64,000 nt of DNA from Rostrohypoxylon terebratum (GCA_022497145.1 MU385886.1:1-64000); one strand, 5' to 3'. Counted from the stretch's first letter, positions 1-12,833 are shown. Notes: generated from the letters alone by a model not told the origin. Program-made: numbers and translations.

Positions 1-95
1 CCTAACCCTAACCCTAACCCTAACCCTAACCCTAACCCTAACCCTAACCCTAACCCTAACCCTAACCCTAACCCTAACCCTAACCCTAACCCTAA
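1..95. repeat. Telomere repeat tract (CCCTAA)n
   Basis: About sixteen uninterrupted copies of CCCTAA run from the first base and end at CCTAAG near position 95. On the C-rich strand read 5' to 3' this is the left end of a chromosome with the standard TTAGGG-type repeat of filamentous fungi. No degenerate copies follow; the sequence turns at once into AT-rich unique DNA. The true tract length is unknown because the window begins inside it. Confidence 0.98.
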
Positions 96-240
96 GTTCC
101 TTTTTTAACTACTTAATTTCAAAGGTTTTCCAACATACAAAATTGTCCAACTCTAGTCCTCAAGTTTTTTACAATATCTTCGTCCAGTTGAATCCTACCT
201 ATTATACCTTGCTATCTCCGGCAGGCGTCGGTGTAGACTT

Positions 241-3200
241 CTAAAGAACATGACCTGCCTCTGGGTTTCGGCCGGTACATATATACCCCATAGGAGTGTG
301 CGTCACATTTTGTGACTTACGTCGAAGCGACAGCCATTCCAAGATAAAGTGGGCGGGATCATCAGCTAGCCAGGCTAGCCCAGCACCATTCGAAAGGTTC
401 GGTTGTATACGTCGGATGAGTAATTCAGACTCAACAGAATCTACGTAAAGTCTTCCAGAGAGTATGCCTAATTCGACCCGAAACCAGTCGGGAAAGCTAT
501 GGGACTTTGGTAGTTCCGGTAAACTGTAGTATCGAAACTCGTTGAAAATGCCCATTGTTTTCGACACAGGTGCAGCATACGCAATTAGATGAACCGGTGA
601 TCTACCGTTATGTAACCGGAGATCAGGTATAAGAAGCTCGGCTTCCTCGGGGATGATGACCACGGCAGTCTTCGCTTCAGGGCTCCATAGTATCCATTCC
701 ACCGGGCGCTATCACAGGGAATGTTAGCCAATGTGTCTCGCAGTAGCTAATAACTAAAAAAGCCTTGATAGACTGTAAACTCACCAAGAAGTTATCGACG
801 ACTTCCGATCTTAACACATTAATCGTTTTCTCAAACTCCTTAGAGACGAACAGCGCCGACTCTGTGCTATGAACATTGTGGCGTCTTCCAATGTTACTCT
901 TTGATAGATAAGTGAACGCTTGTACGAATGCGGATTTGTCCAGCTTGCCAGTCTGAGTAAACTGCAAGAGCGCGCGATGGAGACCCGGAAATTTCAACGC
1001 AGCGTATCTCGGGGGCTTCTGTATCTGCCGAACTTGCTCGACTTGGTTTTGGACCTCACGTTCCCTTTCCACTTCGACTACCTCAAAAACACCAGTCTGG
1101 TTGATACCGGTGGAGTCGCGAGACTGAAGGAGCTTGTCTAAAAACTCCCGAAGCTGTGGACTGGAAATACCATCGGTAGACAATGAGCTAGCCTTTGCGG
1201 TATCGTGCCCGTACATCTGTTCCAATGTCTGGTGTTCTGGCTGTTTCAAAATACGAAGCAGCTTGTTACGACGCTCAGGATTGGATATCGAGCCTCTGTG
1301 AAGTGACGTTGCGTCGGCTCGATGACAAAAATCAATGCCCTGGGCTACATATAAACCCTGCATATCTACAAGGCCGCGACATGTTTGCTCAAGTAACCAA
1401 GTAATGACGTGTGATGAGTCTAGTGTCACATCCCGCTTTGGGTGGCAAAGGTCTCTGATACTCTGATCAACCTCTGGAGGCGCAAAGAAAGTCACACGCT
1501 GGGTGCTGCGGAGTTGGCGAAGTCTCATTGCCGCTATGAATAGAATAGTTAGTAACAATATAGTAAATGACTATTGTGGGGAGCATGTACATTAATATGA
1601 GAAAAAAAAAGGTATGTCACTGACCTTGCATCGTGAAATCCTTGGTTTGCTTAGGCGCGAGAGTTAGGGCGCCGTGGGCATCTGCCGGGAACTTGAGGTC
1701 TACGCCTCGGGTGTGCGCTTCGTCAAGATATACGACACATTCGCTCAAGTCGTCTACGAAAGGCGAAGCTAAGAGAGGAATATCTTCATTCGCGTCGCCT
1801 TTATAGTGAACCTGGGCTTTGCTATCCTTTCCAAAATAGATAGCAGCCTTGGCTTGAGTGTCAACATGAAGCCATTTCTCGGCGAGTGTCTTATTATCCA
1901 TTTCGAGTATGTATGCCCCAGCGTCGATCAACACTCGAATATTACTCTTCTGTAACTGTTTCAGAAGGTCAATTTCGCTCAGACGTTTACCTTGGCGGTC
2001 AACGGTTACTTGATAGCCGCGATTTCGTTCTTGTAGTAAGTATGCGAGAACTTCTGCGTTCGTCTGCCGTAAGCCGGGAAGCTCGTCCTGTCGAATCGTT
2101 AAAGGGAGCATGGTGCGGTTGTCATTTGTGCCGCTAAATCCTGTCGTCTTGACCCCAGACTTAGTCTCGGATACGAGAGGTATGTCCCATGAGGACGCCT
2201 GCAGTTTAGTCTCAAATTGCCTCGCGTAAGTTGGAAAAACAAAGTTATTCATATAATAATTGATGACGGTACGGTTGAAGCGCAGGTACCGCCACATATC
2301 CTCCATTTGACCCGCATCCTCGACATTAATCGCCCTCCAGTGTTTCAGCGACTCGGGTAGAGTTTTACATCCAGAGGTCCACCATCCGTACTGCAAGTCC
2401 GGGTCGTCTGACTGAAGAACCTGTTTTATGCTCCGGCGGAGGTACTCGAGAGGCAGGCCTGTGTAGTAAAAGGATAAGCAGGTAAATAGGATTGCTACAT
2501 CTGGATGGCCGAATTCTGACTGCTCAGAGGGTGTGCCTTTCGCTTCGAAAGGCACCGCGATAGGATCACGACCCGGATGTAGGCCATACTGAACGTTCCA
2601 GCGCCTACTTAAACAGAAAAACAATATCTTGTTCACGACGAGGCCTCGAATGATGAGGAGCGTTTTTGATGCCGTTTGAGGGTCAGAAAACGCATTTGAC
2701 GCTTCGATCAACATGGCTTCGGTGGGCCGCTGGCTTGAGAGAACTCTCGTCACACTGGTTTGCCATCTCGAAAAGCTGCCGCTCGTAGGATGAAGTATGT
2801 TAGTCTTTCCCGAACATATATCGCGTAATATACGATCTCTCAGTCGGTCCTCCATGCCGCTCTTCAGAAAGTGCACCACGGGGTATGAACCGGAACGATA
2901 TTGCACGTCGATACTTCTAGGAAAATCTTTTCGCAACATTGCAACATGATCAGCTGCCAAAGCAAGCAACTCCTGAGCGATTTCCCATCGATAAGGTTGC
3001 CCGTCGATGACCATCTCGGAACCACCAGGATAGTTGAGTTGTGTCTTGACGGACAGTGTGAAGTCGCACTCATCCAATACATCTCTTGCATGATGATTCA
3101 ACCATTCTTGAAATTGGGTCATGGTTGATGCTGTCTTAAGTTTACCGTCAGCGGCGTGTTGCCACCCACTTAACTGGTAGGATAGAATGCTTTCGTGGCT

Positions 3201-6200
3201 TGTAAGGATTAACCCTCTCTTCTGATGCATTTTATGGTGGAATTGGGCGTATTGCTCAAGCATTTCGGGTGTGGTCCGAGTCTTGCGAGAGAAGGGGACG
3301 TGGCAAATCTCGCGGCCTACAAGACCTCCTAACCGAGATTGTACCATTTGCGCCGTCTGCGTCAGGAGAGCCTTAGGTACAATGAGGCGAGAGAGATTGT
3401 CTCCGTTAGCCAGGACAGCTATCACCATAGGTACAATGCAGGAGGTTTTTCCTTGTATTCAATTAGCACTAGGTATCCGAAGAAGATGTAACCGCTCTTA
3501 TCCCTAGGAATGACTTACCCTTGCCCATATTCATCTGTATGACACTATTTTGGCCTGATTCTGGCTCTATGATAGCTCGTGCAACATCAACCTGTTCAGG
3601 TCGAATGAGAATGTCGCTTTCAATTTCCATCAAAAGCCAATCTGTGTTTTGCAGAGGAGACCAATTCTGGTGACCTATGTTGCGGATTTCTTCACGCATC
3701 ACGCGTCCATCTGCTCCTATCGATGATACACCAGGGTTACTGAGGTTCTGGTAGCGTCGTTCTTTTTGTATTTGGTCTCGTAGGAAAGCATCTCGGATAC
3801 GACAGATACGTTGCAAATATGCGATAGCGAGACCATATTCAACCAATGCTTCTTTCATACCTGGGCCGAACCGGTGAGACGTGGTAGATCTGATCAATTC
3901 CAAGATTTCGATTGGAGTTTTACAGGGCAGTATATCTCCCAGCTTCATCCACATAGAGGACCCGTTCGCATAAAGAGCGACAGAAATATGTCCTAGGTAT
4001 GAGGCGACAGTTTGGTATAAGTGCTCCATCGTGTTTGCTATGAGACTGAAAGAAGGTGTAGAATCTCCATGGTCCACACGAGTCGTATAATTTGTGTCTT
4101 TGAGAGCAGACAAACTCTGTAGAAGTTCTGTACCATATCTTGTACGCAGATCGTCGTCAGACTTTGCGAATCTGCTCACGATTTCTTCCAGTTCTTGAAG
4201 TTCACTTGATAGTTTGCTTGTAGGCACCTTCGATATCCCGGCATTTCTAACCCCACTCTCTAACGTGAGTGACATCGTAGATCTAACATCCCCTAGTTCC
4301 CGGCAGCTATTGACTACAAATTCCTTCGTGGAAGGTAGAGTAGTTTGTAGCCTCTTGGAAAGCTCTACTGCTGCGTGGTTCTGGTCAGGTGGCGCAAAAA
4401 CAATTTTCGAACCTCGGCGCGACTCTAGAACAATTTGAACTTTTTTAACATAATTCTCAAGTTCCATATTCCCCTTACGCCGATCCCATTCGGGGGCGAT
4501 CGCGCTCAATACAGTTATGGCATCAGCACGACAACCACTCTGGGGCCCGATCGATAGATCTTCAGAAGGAATAGGCCACTGGGACAGGAGATGAGCCGCA
4601 AGCTTCATGCTCTGAAATCTATCTCGTAGACCATGGTCATGAGAAACTGAAGAACGACTCTGGATGATGAGTTTTTGCAAGATATCGACCGAAGGCTTGC
4701 CACGAGATACGAAGTCTGGAAAGATACTATAGGCGGGCGGTTTCAATATCTTTAGCTCATCGATACAAGAGAACGCTGCAAGCATACGGAGAGTGTCCAT
4801 GTCAGGATTGGAAGCGAACGCCAAAAGACCAAGACGGAAGATCACTGAAACTGGACTTTCTGCTTGGCGGCAAAATTCAATGAGGTCTCCCCATTGCTCG
4901 TTCATCGGGTCCCCTATTTGATTTACTAATGGCTTCACGTGCGGTGAATAGGTATATCCGCCGTTGAATCCATTAATAATGTTCCAAGACTCGAGGATAG
5001 ATATGAGTTGGGTAGTAAGGCCGATATCGCGGCAGCCAGTGACAACCAGGCGAGCAACTTCGTAAACCCTACCGGCATGAGGTTTCGTTTTGCGGTCACG
5101 GGTTCCACATACCATATCACCTGTCGCCTGGCCGGAGATATTCGTGTCTGTTCGCTGGTAAAGTCGTTGTCGCATTTCGCCGCGATGGCGGAGGTGGGAT
5201 GGCTTCGTCAAGTCCACACCTTTCATACCGGAGTTGTCAAATTCAGCAAGTCGATTCAACCTTTCGAGGATACCTTCGATCAAAGGTTCATACCCGTCGT
5301 GCTGAATGGTCATAGTCATATCAGAGTCCCACATGACCTTCTGCAGGCGTTTTATATGTGGTGGGTAATATTCTCTCCGTGGAGACAATGTTGCCAAAGT
5401 CTTGAGTTGATTTATTACACTACCCTTTTGTGCAGTCCAGGGCTGAGCAGCACCAGAACGAAGAATGTAGAATGCTTCCTCGGTTCCTGTACGACCTGTT
5501 AGGGAATCAGGTAAACAGAAAGACGTAGCTGCATGATAGAGCGCCTTGCTGTACAAGAGGCGCATCTCGGGAGGACACGAAAGTCTGTTCAAAATCCCGT
5601 CGACCATATATCTGCCATAGTTACTCGCTTCCTCCACTCGCACTTTGACATGCATTCCGTGCTTCTTGATGGTTATCTTTCCTAATGGCACGATAATACT
5701 CCTTTTTTTGGTGATGACATCTCTCAATACGATCTTGCCCTCAAGGCCATACCACGTCCCTACGTCCTGGTTTGGATCCATTTCCGCTTTCAGTTGACGA
5801 CACTCGAGGAGGCCACGTCTATTGACGAAGAACGATAAGTCGAAATGGCGAAGCTCCACTGCTAGTTTGCCCTGGTATGAAGTGTCTGCTTTCGCCTGGG
5901 GCTGATACACTGTCAATTTTTCCGGCCTCTCAAAATGCTCAAAAGCCTTTGCAATTTTGCGAAATGTTTCTGACTGGGGGTTGACCAGTATACTACTCAT
6001 ATCACGAAAGGCCAGCCGTGTCCGAAGGTCAATGACCCAATCTCTCTGACGTCTCACCCAGATTTCTGGCTTTCGGCGGATTTCTAAGCATTTTGTGCGA
6101 ATATTGACCCAGTGTACACAGTTGTCGAGAAGCTCTGCCGGCAGGTCGAAATCTTTAGGGCTGGTGAATATTTCCCTAGGAACATATTCAAGAAGATCCT

Positions 6201-9200
6201 CCTTCGAGGAGAGGCGAATGACGACTTTCTCGCGACGTAGTCCAAAATGCACCGAGCGGTTGCGAATTGGAGTAGTCAATTGATGTGACATCCCAGATAG
6301 AGACGACGGGTATGTCAAGAGATGTTGATTTCCAAATAATTCTCTGACGGCCGAGTCGTTGCGAATTTCGAGTGGAAGCTTCCCTCGTGGCTTTTTATTG
6401 ACAAGCAGGTGACCTTCGAGAAGATGGTAATGCACCACGCGGCTAGAGCCAAACGTTCCTTGGGACTCCGCCATCCTAGCGACAATCCAAAAGTTATCTG
6501 GCGATGCCATAAAAATCCACTCAGTAAAATCCAGGAATACATTATCTGATGTGTCGGACCAACACATACGAATTCCGTCGCCGACGCTGTGAGGGCAGAC
6601 ACACATAGCGCTCTTCAAAAGTGGCCAGAGTTGCAACGACATTTTGCTGTCGCGGATTAGCATGCGTTTCGTCACCGGTGGTAATTTGCTAATATCAATG
6701 GAGATGTTTTCCTGCAAGGCCACGGAAGCCCGAACCCAGGATATTAGATCGTCAGAACTGATAGCTTGATTCAACTCAATATGATAAGCAAAAGTCCGCC
6801 GACATAACAATGCGGCGTGAAAACCATATGTCGTAGCCCTCGTCGCTACAGCATCATCGACGGCGGATTGAACTTCCACTCGAAGGCGCACAGTCCAGTC
6901 TAAGATGGCGTGTCTCGCTTTCCGGAGAAACTCGATGCCACGCTCCCTAATGACTCCAGAGGATAGATAGACTACACGTAGAGCAAGTGTGATCAGTAAC
7001 TCCATGTGGCTGTGCTCACGCCAATTGGTTGATATGGCATCGAGGTGTTTCTCAACTATTTCCATCAGACGTTCTAAGAAAACAGGTTCTTTGAAAACGG
7101 CATGTGTAGCTCTTAGATCCTCGCCAAGTAAGCCAGGACCGGCTTGAACCGCAAGTTGGCATATTAGTCGAGTAGTTTCCTCGCTACTGAAGTTTAGATT
7201 TGAAGAGCCCATCTCAACGAGAATATTAGGCCAGCGGCGAAGCTTGCCAGCAAGCAGTTTCTGGCATGCTGAGAATTCATGAACAGATAGATTTGCCGGA
7301 CACTCGCTCTCGTTGGCTTGTATCTGATAAGATGACGGTCCATCGACAATACTAGGTGGGTGTTGGTCTATTGGCAGAACCGTGTCTCGAAGGCCTCTGG
7401 GAACCTGGACACCACAGAGGTGTTCAAAAGTCAAAGGCTCTTTGAGATCCTTGACCCAGAGACCAGAAACAGAGTCATAAAGTTCGAATCTTGCCCCAAA
7501 TGGCAAGATCACACTCGACAATGGAGCCTTTCCGCGGGAAAATTTGTAATGCGTTTGTTGAAAGCATTTGACTGCGGATCCCAACGATATTCCGTCTTTC
7601 TCGGCAGTGAAGTAGGAGCGGAGCGGTTCGCAGCCTCTTAACTCGATTACGGGAGCTGGGGACCTCACGAGACGTCCTGGGTGCGCAAGAGTCTTAACGA
7701 TACGCCAAGTGGCATTTCTGTATGCAGATATGTAGCTAGGGATACCCAGTTCAAATATCAGGTTAGACTTTTGCGGATCTTTCTCGGGGAGAAATGCTTC
7801 GTGTACTTGAATCTCCATGCGATTTCGAACTCGCCAGTGCCAACATTTGGTGCAACCTCGAACAATACGTTCTCCATTGCGAAACGTACAGCAGCACGTG
7901 CCAGTCACAGCGCCCTCCGTGTGCCTATCATAGTCTTGACACGACAATCTCCATTCGGATTCCTTAACTTCACGAGCTCTATCAGATGCGTGCTGGATTC
8001 TTGTTCCCAAATCTTTCATCTGACGCGACCGAGAAACGTAACGTACGGCTAAGCAGTCCGGATCAATATCAGCAAGGATACTACCGAAACGAGACTTTTT
8101 GTGGCGTTCGGTAAGGTATGCTTGGATCTCTCGAAGGTTGCGCATAGCACGCACCGTAGGGAGCTGAAGGGCATCGAGAATTTCCGGGTGGAAGACCGGA
8201 CAGTGATCAGCTAGTATGGAGCAGGCTCCAATAGCAGAAGCGTCAAGCTGGACCCATAAGGTAAATATCGAAAGGATCACGCTGGACATCTGCTCTGGGT
8301 CCGAGTCGAAAGTCGAGCCTACATCGTCAAGAAGACCCTTCATTTGTTTGTCGAGCTTGATGCACTCGTTTGCGTACTCCTCCTTACTTTTTTCGTGACC
8401 GTTTGTCATAGCAGCGGCTAGGTTCGCTTCACGACGTATGAGAACTTCCTTTGCTGCGAGATTGTATATGTGTCCTGTAAGTTCTTGCATATTTTTTATT
8501 GCTTTGTCAAGTGGCTTGGGGAGGTCAAGGGATAAGAGGGACTCGCGCTGTGGAGCTGAGGACCATAGCAGACGTTCAAGCTCGTTGCCGCTGTTAGGTA
8601 GTAGGAGCGGAAGAGCATCATCGGCTGCGCGCAATGGAATCTGTGGGATGATTCGCGTTGTTCTCTCCTTGAAAGAGTCCCACGCGGTGTTGATTCGTAT
8701 AGTCGTGTCTTTTATGACGCCTTTCAATACGGGACTAATTCGTCTCAATAGTATTTCATACATCGACCGATCAGCGGGTTTGGTCTCGGTTTTCTCGATC
8801 TCCAGCTTTGCCATGCGACGGCAAAGTTTAGTGCGCAGAAGGATGACCAACTCTGGACGCAGAGATCCCGTTGACTCACTCAACAGGTCGGAAAATAGCA
8901 TGCACATGATGAATTTGTAGCATATTCGACCCTGCTCGCTGCCTAGCAGTAAGCAGAGCTGTCGTTGAATTGCAACGCGCAATATAAGCCAAAACGGAAG
9001 TCGTCGCCATGGTATGTTTCCCTTCGTGATGTTAACGTCATCCCTAACCCTTTTTCGAAGGACTGGGGCCTGGAAGTGATCACCCAAAGCTTCAAGGAGA
9101 GGTATGAGCATCTGTGTGATCAGGGCTGGACTAGTCGTATCTCTGATCTCTGCAATAGAGACTCCCGCCTTTTGCGCCTGGGCTCGAAGGCTGTGGAGAG

Positions 9201-9778
9201 ATTCGATGGAGGCCTGCTCAAGAAATCCTGCGAGAGTATCTTGAAAGGTCTGGTCGAGGAAGATACCCAGAGGAATCTGCGCAGATCGCCCAGGAAAGTC
9301 CCATTGCATAGCTTGACCTGCGGAAAGAACCTGTTCAGATGCGACCGATGCTTCGAACGACTCGAATATAATGCAATCCTGGTCCTCGCTGTGCATTTTG
9401 GATAGCGTTAGCCTCAGAATACCATATATATAGTTGATTCAGTACTAACCTAACTTCACGCCGAATAAGTAAGGCCGCGTTTTGTTCGACAATATGCAAG
9501 ATGAGCAGGTGGTTTACTTCAAGTTGGGAGAAGTGCTGCAGCAATGTTGCCTTCTCTAAACGGCCTGTATTTAGTTTGATACATGTGGTCAGGGAGACAT
9601 GGAGGCATTGGAAGGCTTGGGACCATCGCTGGTCGGCGAGACTACCAACGCTGTTGCAAGCGCTAATAACGCGTTTCGTAACTTCGTAGGAGATTCTTTC
9701 TAAGTTTTCATCTTGTTCCCCCGGGAGCTGCGGAGGCAACACGAGATGATTGTAGATTCTATAGAGCAAGGAATCCAT
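241..9778 (-). CDS. Giant DUF6606/DUF3638/DUF3645 family ATPase-like protein (3,080 aa), telomere-proximal
   Basis: Five exons fit: 9450-9778, 3519-9388, 1625-3451, 785-1533 and 241-708, with introns of 61, 67, 91 and 76 nt. All phases agree and give 3,080 residues. The N-terminus (IYNHLVLPPQLPG) resembles DUF6606. A Walker A-like loop, NMGKGKTS, lies near residue 2064 and is created only when the second intron is removed. DECD follows near 2193 and LDEAHTRG near 2642, as in the DUF3638/DUF3645 region, whose layout suggests a helicase- or SecA-like P-loop ATPase. The C-terminus RPVEWIL...PEEAELLIPDLR is also typical of the family. A cluster CCC...C..C lies around residues 620-640 and might bind metal. 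Automated annotation often calls such proteins ubiquitin hydrolases, but I see no evidence for that activity. The true function is unknown. The gene reads toward the telomere and its stop codon is about 145 bp from the repeats. Confidence 0.9.
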
Positions 9779-11318
9779 CCTGATAATGTCTAGCTACGAC
9801 TGTCAATCAGCAAAGATATCCCGATGAGTGGTGATGCTTGTGGGGGTATATGAGAAGAAATGGGGAGTTATCTCGAGGAAGTGCGTTCGATAAAAGGAGA
9901 ATATTGAAATCGAGATGGGTATCCCATACCTACTGTAGTTTTTTGCAACTTCGAATGCTGTTTTATGCGAGGCGATGGTTTGAGAGAAGAGAGATGGATA
10001 CTACACAAGGACAGCCAGGTTCAATGAAACGAGCAGGCTTCCAGCTTTTCAATTAGAATCAGTATCACATGAATCAAATACTATGTAATACCTAGCTATC
10101 CAGCCTGGGTCGACGAATACGTGGGCAAGCCTAGGTAAAACTTTGAGAAAATGCATTATACCCTATGTGCCCATCGCATATTAACACAAACGAGATACCC
10201 ATGGATATGAAATCGGAAACACTACGGGATGGTAAGTTACATTACAGAGGGCCAACACCATTAGCAGAACTTCGTTTGCATTGCTGGTCTGAAGTGTTGA
10301 CGACAAGTTGATACATCACCTTTTGGAGAAGATTGCATGGAGGCGTTGGCTGTAAACAAAAAATTCTTGCTCCTATTGGAGGCCTTGCTTTCTGTGCCAA
10401 TATCTAGGGTTGCCGTCATATGTCTTTTCCCGCAGCAGCTACCCGAGATGACCATTATTCACAACGAAGTGCACCAACAGGCAGTGCCATAAGTAGGCAA
10501 GTGACCGGATAAGAAGATTCGTGTATAGGTACATGGTAAATACAAATTTGATTGGATCTTCTCATTCAGATCTCATTGAATCAGATGTGGTTCTTTACGT
10601 GGGGGGTACTGGTGCTGTCTACGATAACTCTTATTAGCACCCCCCGTAGGGGAGGTGCTGCGCATTGATTAGCGAAACGGGCTAGACTAGCGAAACTAGC
10701 CAAAGATTACCCTAAACCCTCTTAAATATAGCTTAAAATTATATATATTCTTAAAAACAAAGGCTATATTTAATTAAAAGAATATGAACTTAAGTTAGTA
10801 TACTTCAATTTTATATATAAAACCTATTTATTTTAAAGTATTTTGCTAATCTTGCCCGTTTTGCTAATTAATACACAACACCCCCCCTACGGGGGGTGCG
10901 GTCGAGAGTTATTGTAGACAGCACCAGTAATTGAAAGGATCGTAGGCACTTATGCATGCACCCCTGGGAAAGTAAATACGACGAGTTGTTCACAGCTGTG
11001 CAACATAATATCCACAAGTCCTTCAGCGTCCAGCCTCAGAACAAACCTATCTCCAGTCTAGTATACTAGTAGCAGACTAGGTAACTGAGCAGGTCTTAGA
11101 AAAAGAATGGAAAACCTTTGAAGAAGTAGGTATTACTTGGAAGCCTCCCTGATATGTTCCCCTTACACGCCCCGGTGTGTGCTACGATACTAGGCATCCA
11201 TGCAGTCGGACATTGTCAACCATGCGCCAGGACAACTAGGCATCTACTACCTAAGTAGCCATACACCATACACAACCCATTGCAGCCCGACGGAGTTCCG
11301 TGGCATACCCCGTACCTA
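9779..11318. other. Intergenic region with one small transposon
   Basis: No coding region is supported here. The short open frames show no family resemblance. The interval holds the inverted-repeat element at 10609-10927, an AT-rich block inside it (about 10720-10860), and the start-side flank of the giant ATPase gene. Confidence 0.7.
10609..10927. mobile_element. MITE-like element with long terminal inverted repeats and TA target duplication
   Basis: The left arm begins CTGGTGCTGTCTACGATAAC and the right arm, read on the other strand, begins CTGGTGCTGTCTACAATAAC. The arms pair without gaps for about 88 bp at roughly 80% identity. TA dinucleotides at 10607-10608 and 10928-10929 fit the target duplication of Tc1/mariner-type elements. 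Each arm also contains its own hairpin, CACCCCCCGTAGGGG-like. The 130-150 bp between the arms is AT-rich and non-coding, so the element would depend on a transposase elsewhere. The family assignment is inferred from the TA duplication only. Confidence 0.8.
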
Positions 11319-12727
11319 CTACTGCCAAGCCTCAGCCAATTTTGACGCGGCTTCTCCAGCCATTTTTACATAAGCATCCGGTTCCATGTCATTGTCGATA
11401 CCCAGGAATCTTTGGTTTGTAGGTAACTCGTCGTTCCTTAGTAGAGGCAATATCGCAGTTCCCTCGTTCACCTCATCAAACATAGCGCCGAATATGAAGT
11501 TGGGTTTCAGGTTTACTACGCCCTCCAGCTGCTTCTGATAAAACGTCCCATTCCATCTTGGAAAGTGGTCGAAGGCCTCGCTCGGGTTGGCGTTGCTGCT
11601 GGAACCTCCGGGCCACACGACAATGCTACTCTCTATACCTAGGTCACGCAGCGCGTCGGCATCTTCGACAGCCTGCCGCCCATCGTGGAAAGTGTCGTAG
11701 CCATTGAGGTCATATGCGCCGACTGTCCAAGGTTGTATCATGTCGGCCAGCTGATAAACTGGCCCGTAACCGCCCGGCTCGTTCGCCGCTAGCTCCGCGT
11801 GCCACGCCTGCTGCACCCCGAGAATCACATACCAGCCGGCATTCTTGAGCGCAGTAACTATCGCAATCCCGTCATCGACTGTAACTTCTGTTACGATGCC
11901 AAAGCCCCATATCTCAAGAACAGGTTTCCCGTTATGATGCATGTATGCCGGGGACGATGTTATAGCACTTAGGGCTGCAAGGTCGGCAAGGAAGGTGCTC
12001 GTTACATTCGTTGAAGATGTAGCCGCTCCGTTGAGGTCGTACTCTATCACGAATCCTCGTCCGTATTTCTCCGCCGCAGTTTTAGTATAGTTAAGGATCT
12101 GGTTTCAAAGTCAGAATACAATCTAGTTTACCATTGTACCAATGAGACATGTGACAGACGTTTAGCCAGCCCCCGTTGGCCTCGTTGATGTAGCCATAAA
12201 AGCGCTGCATGAAAGCACCACTGATACCGTTATCTGCCATGATCTGAAAATGGAGATCTACGATGCCTTCGCAGTCGTTCGTGTAAAAGTGGGCATTTCC
12301 CCCGCCCGGGAGCGTGAAGGGAGTATCGAAAAGACATTCCGGTGGGTACCCTGTTATATTAGGTATCATATCGACCCCGACTACGAAAAGCCAAGCAGTC
12401 AGAACGTGAACTCTTCGCGTTCAGCCCACACAAATCTCTGCTCACCGTGTCCAACCTCGGGAGAAGGAGTGTCTCTGCGAAATGTGGATTAGCGCCTATC
12501 AGCCAAATATATCGTGAGTCAAGGGCAGCTAACGTTGTCCAATGTGAGTTTCCATCATCCTCCAGCGGCTTGCGGAACCACGCTTGGTATCCTACAAATA
12601 GCTTTCCATTCAGTGTAGATCTGTCAATTATACTTGATGCTTGTCGCTCGCGATGTTGGGTTGGCATAGCGCATAGTCCAACGCCAATGAAGGCGATAGG
12701 CACTACTAGACGTAATAAGGACGCCAT
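11319..12727 (-). CDS. Secreted GH71/GH99-like glycoside hydrolase-type protein (407 aa)
   Basis: Four exons: 12534-12727, 12446-12474 (29 nt), 12160-12380 and 11319-12098, with introns of 59, 65 and 61 nt and consistent phases. The first about 20 residues form a signal peptide (basic residue, hydrophobic core, GLCA). GKLFVGYQAWF near residue 41, then SHW, DMIP...YPPE, a FTLPGGGNAHFYTND segment and GAFMQRFYGYI match the fungal and bacterial proteins often named xylosidase/arabinosidase, related to GH71/GH99. Further conserved blocks are VIEYDLNGA, GKPVLEIWGFG and GWYVILGVQQAWH. I infer an extracellular carbohydrate-active enzyme; the substrate cannot be read from sequence. The tiny second exon is needed to keep the frame and gives HWTTDTPSPEVGHVGVDM. 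The GTCTGT donor of the third intron is uncommon. A TATA-like site lies about 100 bp upstream. Confidence 0.85.
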
Positions 12728-12825
12728 CGGCGACTTTTTACTGTGAAAATTCTACCTAGGACCTAGGTAGTTTTATGTTAGTTCTTTGCAGTCAGTGATA
12801 CCAGGCAATATGGGGAGGATTGTCC

Positions 12826-12833
12826 CTATATAT
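12826..12833 (-). promoter_or_regulatory. TATA-like element upstream of the GH71/GH99-like gene
   Basis: ATATATAG on the minus strand lies about 100 bp before the start codon at 12727, a usual spacing for a fungal TATA box plus short leader. The assignment rests on position and sequence only. Confidence 0.4.

Noticed and set aside
20..95. Possible CRISPR-like array
   Set aside because: The repeat is a pure 6-bp telomere unit without spacers, in a eukaryotic genome.
5008..5502. 164-codon plus-strand open frame inside the giant ATPase gene
   Set aside because: It is antisense to an exon with clear family matches; it has no domain and its codon pattern follows the opposite strand.
241..9778. 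Annotation of the giant protein as a ubiquitin hydrolase
   Set aside because: I see P-loop, DExD and DEAH-like motifs but no recognisable deubiquitinase catalytic triad, so only the family name is used.
10609..10927. Helitron or foldback element
   Set aside because: Long matching terminal inverted repeats and flanking TA favour a Tc1/mariner-type MITE; no Helitron CTRR end is present.
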